Part shown: piece after piece, positions 60,805 through 64,000 of the stretch
Numbering within the stretch: the stretch's first letter is position 1
Layout: every line of letters starts with the position of its first letter
DNA from: Ziziphus jujuba
Taxonomy: Eukaryota; Streptophyta; Magnoliopsida; Rosales; Rhamnaceae
Assembly: GCF_031755915.1 (NCBI RefSeq)
Contig: NC_083382.1
Coordinates: 15,716,501-15,780,500, forward strand
Length of the DNA: 64,000 bases
Direction of reading: 5' to 3'
The notes under the pieces: generated by a model
Databases searched by the model: none
What the model was told of the DNA's origin: nothing
Seen by the model: only the letters and a program-made list of their open reading frames with translations
Translations under genes and position numbers: made by a program

Positions 60805-61536
60805 ATAAATATGTATCATATACAAACACCCTTGAATTCGTAAAAATATTTAAATAATTTTAGTTTGCTGAATTTATTATTACTCTTGATTTAATTGAGT
60901 TATATGCCAAGTAATAAACTCATAGTTTAATATTTGAAAACAATTATCCTTTTATAAATTAAATTTTTAATAGTTATTTATTTGATATGACTATCAATTT
61001 AAAAACCTATCTTGGATTGTTGTTTAATGACCTTTTTAATTTTATTGGACTATTAAAATATTTGGGAATTAGTAGTCCTTTAATTAATTGGATATTTTCA
61101 TTAATTTGACATTTGATTTGCATGCCAAATTAATTTAAATTGGAAACCTTTACTTTCATGGGGTTGAAAACTAATTAATTTTAAATTGAAAAGTCTATTT
61201 GATTTATTACGCAATTTAATTTAATGAAAACAATCCTTGATAGAACCCCATTTTTATTTAATTAATAATGCATGTTTATTGGACTTTTGATTTGTCATCC
61301 AATAAACTGGTTTAATTGAATTATGTATTTGAATTTATAGCCTTTTTATTTGTTTTGGCTATAAATTAATTTTAGTTTTAATAATCCTTAGACGTTGAAC
61401 TAGAAAATAAAATTGTATTCCCATTTCTAATTTGATTGGGTTTTAGTTTGTTTGGGCTTTGCTAAGCTAGTTAAGATCCATTTTCGTTTTTGGGCTTTTT
61501 AGGTTGACTAAAGGGGAGATACAAAAATGTCCACCC
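60805..61536. other. Intergenic, AT-rich
   Basis: Follows the gypsy LTR end. Rich in TTAATTT-type sequence. No coding or structured feature recognised. Confidence 0.5.
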
Positions 61537-62735
61537 CCAAGGCAAAATAAAACAAATGCCTAACTCTTTTATTTTCAATAATTTTGCTTCCTTTTTAATT
61601 ATCCTATCTAATGAATTATCCAAAATACTTTCACCATATTACCCAAATAAATCCCAAAAAATGGGTTTGTTTAGCAGTCTCCATTATTGTCAAATTTTAC
61701 CAATAAATTTAACAAAATAATAAGCATAATCAGCACTTGTAGCTGTATTACGATTTCTGTATAATGGTACATATGTTGATTTCTATAATATATATTTTCA
61801 AATATTCATCAAAGGAACTTTTTTAGTTAAAAATGGATAAGTTTAAAATTTATGAATCTATTAGTTGAGTGTAGATATTTATTAAACAATATTATGAGAA
61901 TTTTTTTTTTTTTACTTTAATGATAATCCTCATTTTTATTTGTAAATGATTACTGAAAAATATAAAAAATAATGACTAAAATATGAAAATAAAAAATAAA
62001 AAAATAAAAATAACCATGTTAGTTCGAGGTTGAAGACAATATACCCAGTCCCATTAAGGAGACCATCCTACCATGGGACAAGGTATGTAACTGGCGGCAA
62101 GGCGTATGACAAAATTAAGCAAGACTATTCTATCCCATTAGAAAAGACCCTAACAAGAATAATGTAGTTGTATTTGATTTCGTCTACACCCTGTCCCTCT
62201 CCTCCTCCTTAATGGATGTGGGGCATGTTATCTTAAACTTTGGAATGACACAATTTTTTTTTTATCTTCTTTATTTTTTTTTTCCATAGTTTTCTCATTT
62301 TATTTTAAATTTTCCTCAAACAATTTGCAAATAAAAATGAAGATTATTATTGAAGTAAAAGAAATCTGATAATATTGGTCACTCAAAGAAATCCGATAGA
62401 TTGATAAATTTTAAAACTTACCCATTTTTAACTAAAAAATTCCTTTAATGAATATCCAAATATATATATATATATATATTATAGAAAGTACCATAACTAT
62501 TATTATTTGGAAATCATAGCAAAGCTACCAGTACCAATTATGCTGATTATGTTGTTAAATATTTTAGTAAGGTTCACAATTAGTGGTGGCTGCAAAACAA
62601 ACTATTTTTTTGTTAGTTTATTTGGATAATATAATAAATATATTTTAGATAATTCTTTAGGTAGGATAAGTGAAATATAAACCAGATTATTGAAAATAAA
62701 AGATGTGAACATTTGTCCTTACTTCGGCTGACGGG
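61537..62735. repeat. Large foldback: inverted arms of ~450 bp around a ~250 bp core
   Basis: The left arm (about 61537-61990) and the right arm (about 62240-62735, reversed) align along their length. Landmarks: CTTTTATTTTCAATAAT near the outer ends, AATTATC(C/T)AAAATA, then CATAATCAGCA, then TTCTATAATATATA, then TTTTTAGTTAAAAATGG(A/G)TAAG, then GAGGATT next to the core. The core (61995-62240) contains CCATCCTACCATGGGACAAG and a CT-rich stretch. No frame is long enough for a protein. It is probably a MITE or foldback DNA transposon; its exact ends and target duplication are unclear. Confidence 0.7.
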
Positions 62736-63437
62736 TCGATATTATTGCGTTTTCTCGTTGATTAAATCCTGATAGCCCATTTAATTGGGTTGAGATGCCA
62801 AAAACCTTTAAAAGTCCAATTTAATTTAATTAAACCTTTGGGCCCATAAATTTTTATGGATTATAGTTTAAATGAGATCCATTACTTAGCTTTTAATTTA
62901 GATTTAATTTCACTTTTTAAATTTTTGCAATAACTGAAGTCAAAATAAACCTTTAATATTTTTATATTTTGACTTAACTCTAAAACCAATATTTAATTGG
63001 AATAATAAAAATAAGGAAGTGGCAAAGAAATTGAGTGTGCTTAAATGTAAACATTTTTTTATTTTTATTTTTATTATTAATTTTTTTCAACCATTTGGCA
63101 TTAAAGTTGTAAATGAGCGAGTAGAGTCGAGCATTGATATTTTCAAGCTGGGATCGCATCACATGATTTTAAGAATGCTCAAGTTCGAGTCAACCCACAA
63201 AATTTTAAAATTGTCTACTTATACTAAATTTGATTCATTCATTGAAAAATTCGAAGTTAACTTGGTTCGTTATATTATAAAAATTTAAATATTATTTTTT
63301 AAAATAAAAATTTAAAATTAATAATTAATAAATTTCAAATATTCTATTAATTATATTATAAAATTAATTATATTTTAAAAAATTTATAAATTTAAAATAT
63401 AAAAAAATATATTATTTATGCATCATAAATATTTGAT
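62736..63437. other. Intergenic, AT-rich
   Basis: No gene recognised; an 89-codon frame at 63019-63288 is AT-driven and unremarkable. Confidence 0.5.
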
Positions 63438-63929
63438 ATTCTTAATTCATAATATAATTCTTATATAAATACGTATAAATGATGAATTTAAACTATTTAT
63501 AAGTTTAATTTATTGCTCAAAATTGGTTCATGGGTTTTATTTCTCGTTCAATCTCAGCTTATTTTCTTTATAAATTGAGTTTGTGGGAATTAAAATCGAA
63601 CCAAGCTCAAACCGATCACAAACTGTTCAAACTTATTTACAGTCCTGTTTTGTATTTCTTTTTATTTTTATTTTTGACTTTTATTCTTAATTCATAATAT
63701 AATTCTTATATAAATACGTATAAATGATGAATTTAAACTATTTATAAGTTTAATTTATTGCTCAAAATTGGTTCATGGGTTTTATTTCTCGTTCAATCTC
63801 AGCTTATTTTCTTTATAAATTGAGTTTGTGGGAATTAAAATCGAACCAAGCTCAAACCGATCACAAACTGTTCAAACTTATTTACAGTCCTGTTTTGTAT
63901 TTCTTTTTATTTTTATTTTTGACTTTTAT
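63438..63929 (+). repeat. 245 bp tandem duplication, apparently perfect
   Basis: The unit beginning ATTCTTAATTCATAATATAA at 63438 starts again at 63683, and both copies end ...TTTTTGACTTTTAT. I see no difference between the copies by eye. A TA run (about 63935-63955) follows. Confidence 0.9.
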
Positions 63930-63933
63930 CTTT

Positions 63934-63964
<31 letters not shown>

Positions 63965-64000
63965 TGTTTCGCCTGATGCCTTGCACTATTTCTTTGCTTC

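Noticed and set aside
61537..62735. The foldback as a microRNA precursor
   Set aside because: Arms of ~450 bp are far longer than a typical MIR hairpin and no known mature microRNA was recognised; a transposon is more likely.
63019..63288. An 89-codon plus-strand frame near the right edge
   Set aside because: AT-driven composition, Phe/Ile/Lys-rich, no motif and no exon-like borders.

Overview
This 64 kb window is nuclear DNA from a flowering plant, most likely a core eudicot. The genes have short exons with GT-AG introns and T-rich intron tails, the intergenic DNA is very AT-rich, and the mobile DNA is of plant types (mudrA/DUF1985 elements, Ty1-copia, TRIM, gypsy-type LTRs, MITEs). I cannot name the species. 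All family assignments come from reading translations and motifs by eye; no database search was run.

Genes (0-28.3 kb). Five protein genes look functional. A nicastrin gene (gamma-secretase subunit) enters from the left edge and ends at 4109. The nuclear gene for the 75 kDa subunit of mitochondrial complex I (NDUFS1) spans 5178-10341 in five exons, and all its Fe-S ligands are readable. A four-exon microsomal glutathione S-transferase 3 gene lies on the minus strand at 11324-12230. A single-coding-exon CENP-V/GFA-type zinc protein lies on the minus strand at 13703-14125, with a likely untranslated exon near 15.6 kb. After an 11 kb gene-free stretch there is an intronless secreted A1 aspartic protease at 26952-28292. 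The complex I and MGST3 promoters both carry pairs of TGGGCY (site II) motifs.

Transposon-rich half (28.3-64 kb). I found no intact gene here, but the layers can be read. A decayed mudrA-type MULE reading frame (34.3-35.6 kb, plus strand) has a related piece on the minus strand (43.2-43.5 kb), which lies next to a decayed DUF1985 frame of the kind carried by Ulp1-bearing (Kaonashi-like) MULEs. Arrays of a ~21-22 bp quasi-palindromic unit occur at 36.1, 36.75 and 45.0 kb. A 2.84 kb solo LTR (40171-43013) has a perfect 5 bp target duplication and a related unoccupied site 0.47 kb away. A Ty1-copia element (45167-47917) keeps both LTRs but has lost gag, protease and most of integrase.

Further right, a truncated mTERF gene lies between two ~650 bp inverted arms that duplicate its own upstream region (52925-55225). 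A gypsy-type 3' LTR (57537-60804) was invaded by a 1.9 kb TIR element (57633-59556, 6 bp target duplication), which was itself invaded by a tandem TRIM with three LTRs (58436-59276). A large foldback (about 61537-62735) and a 245 bp tandem duplication that looks perfect (63438-63929) close the window. The most informative signals are these nested insertions, the inverted mTERF duplication and the quasi-palindrome arrays.
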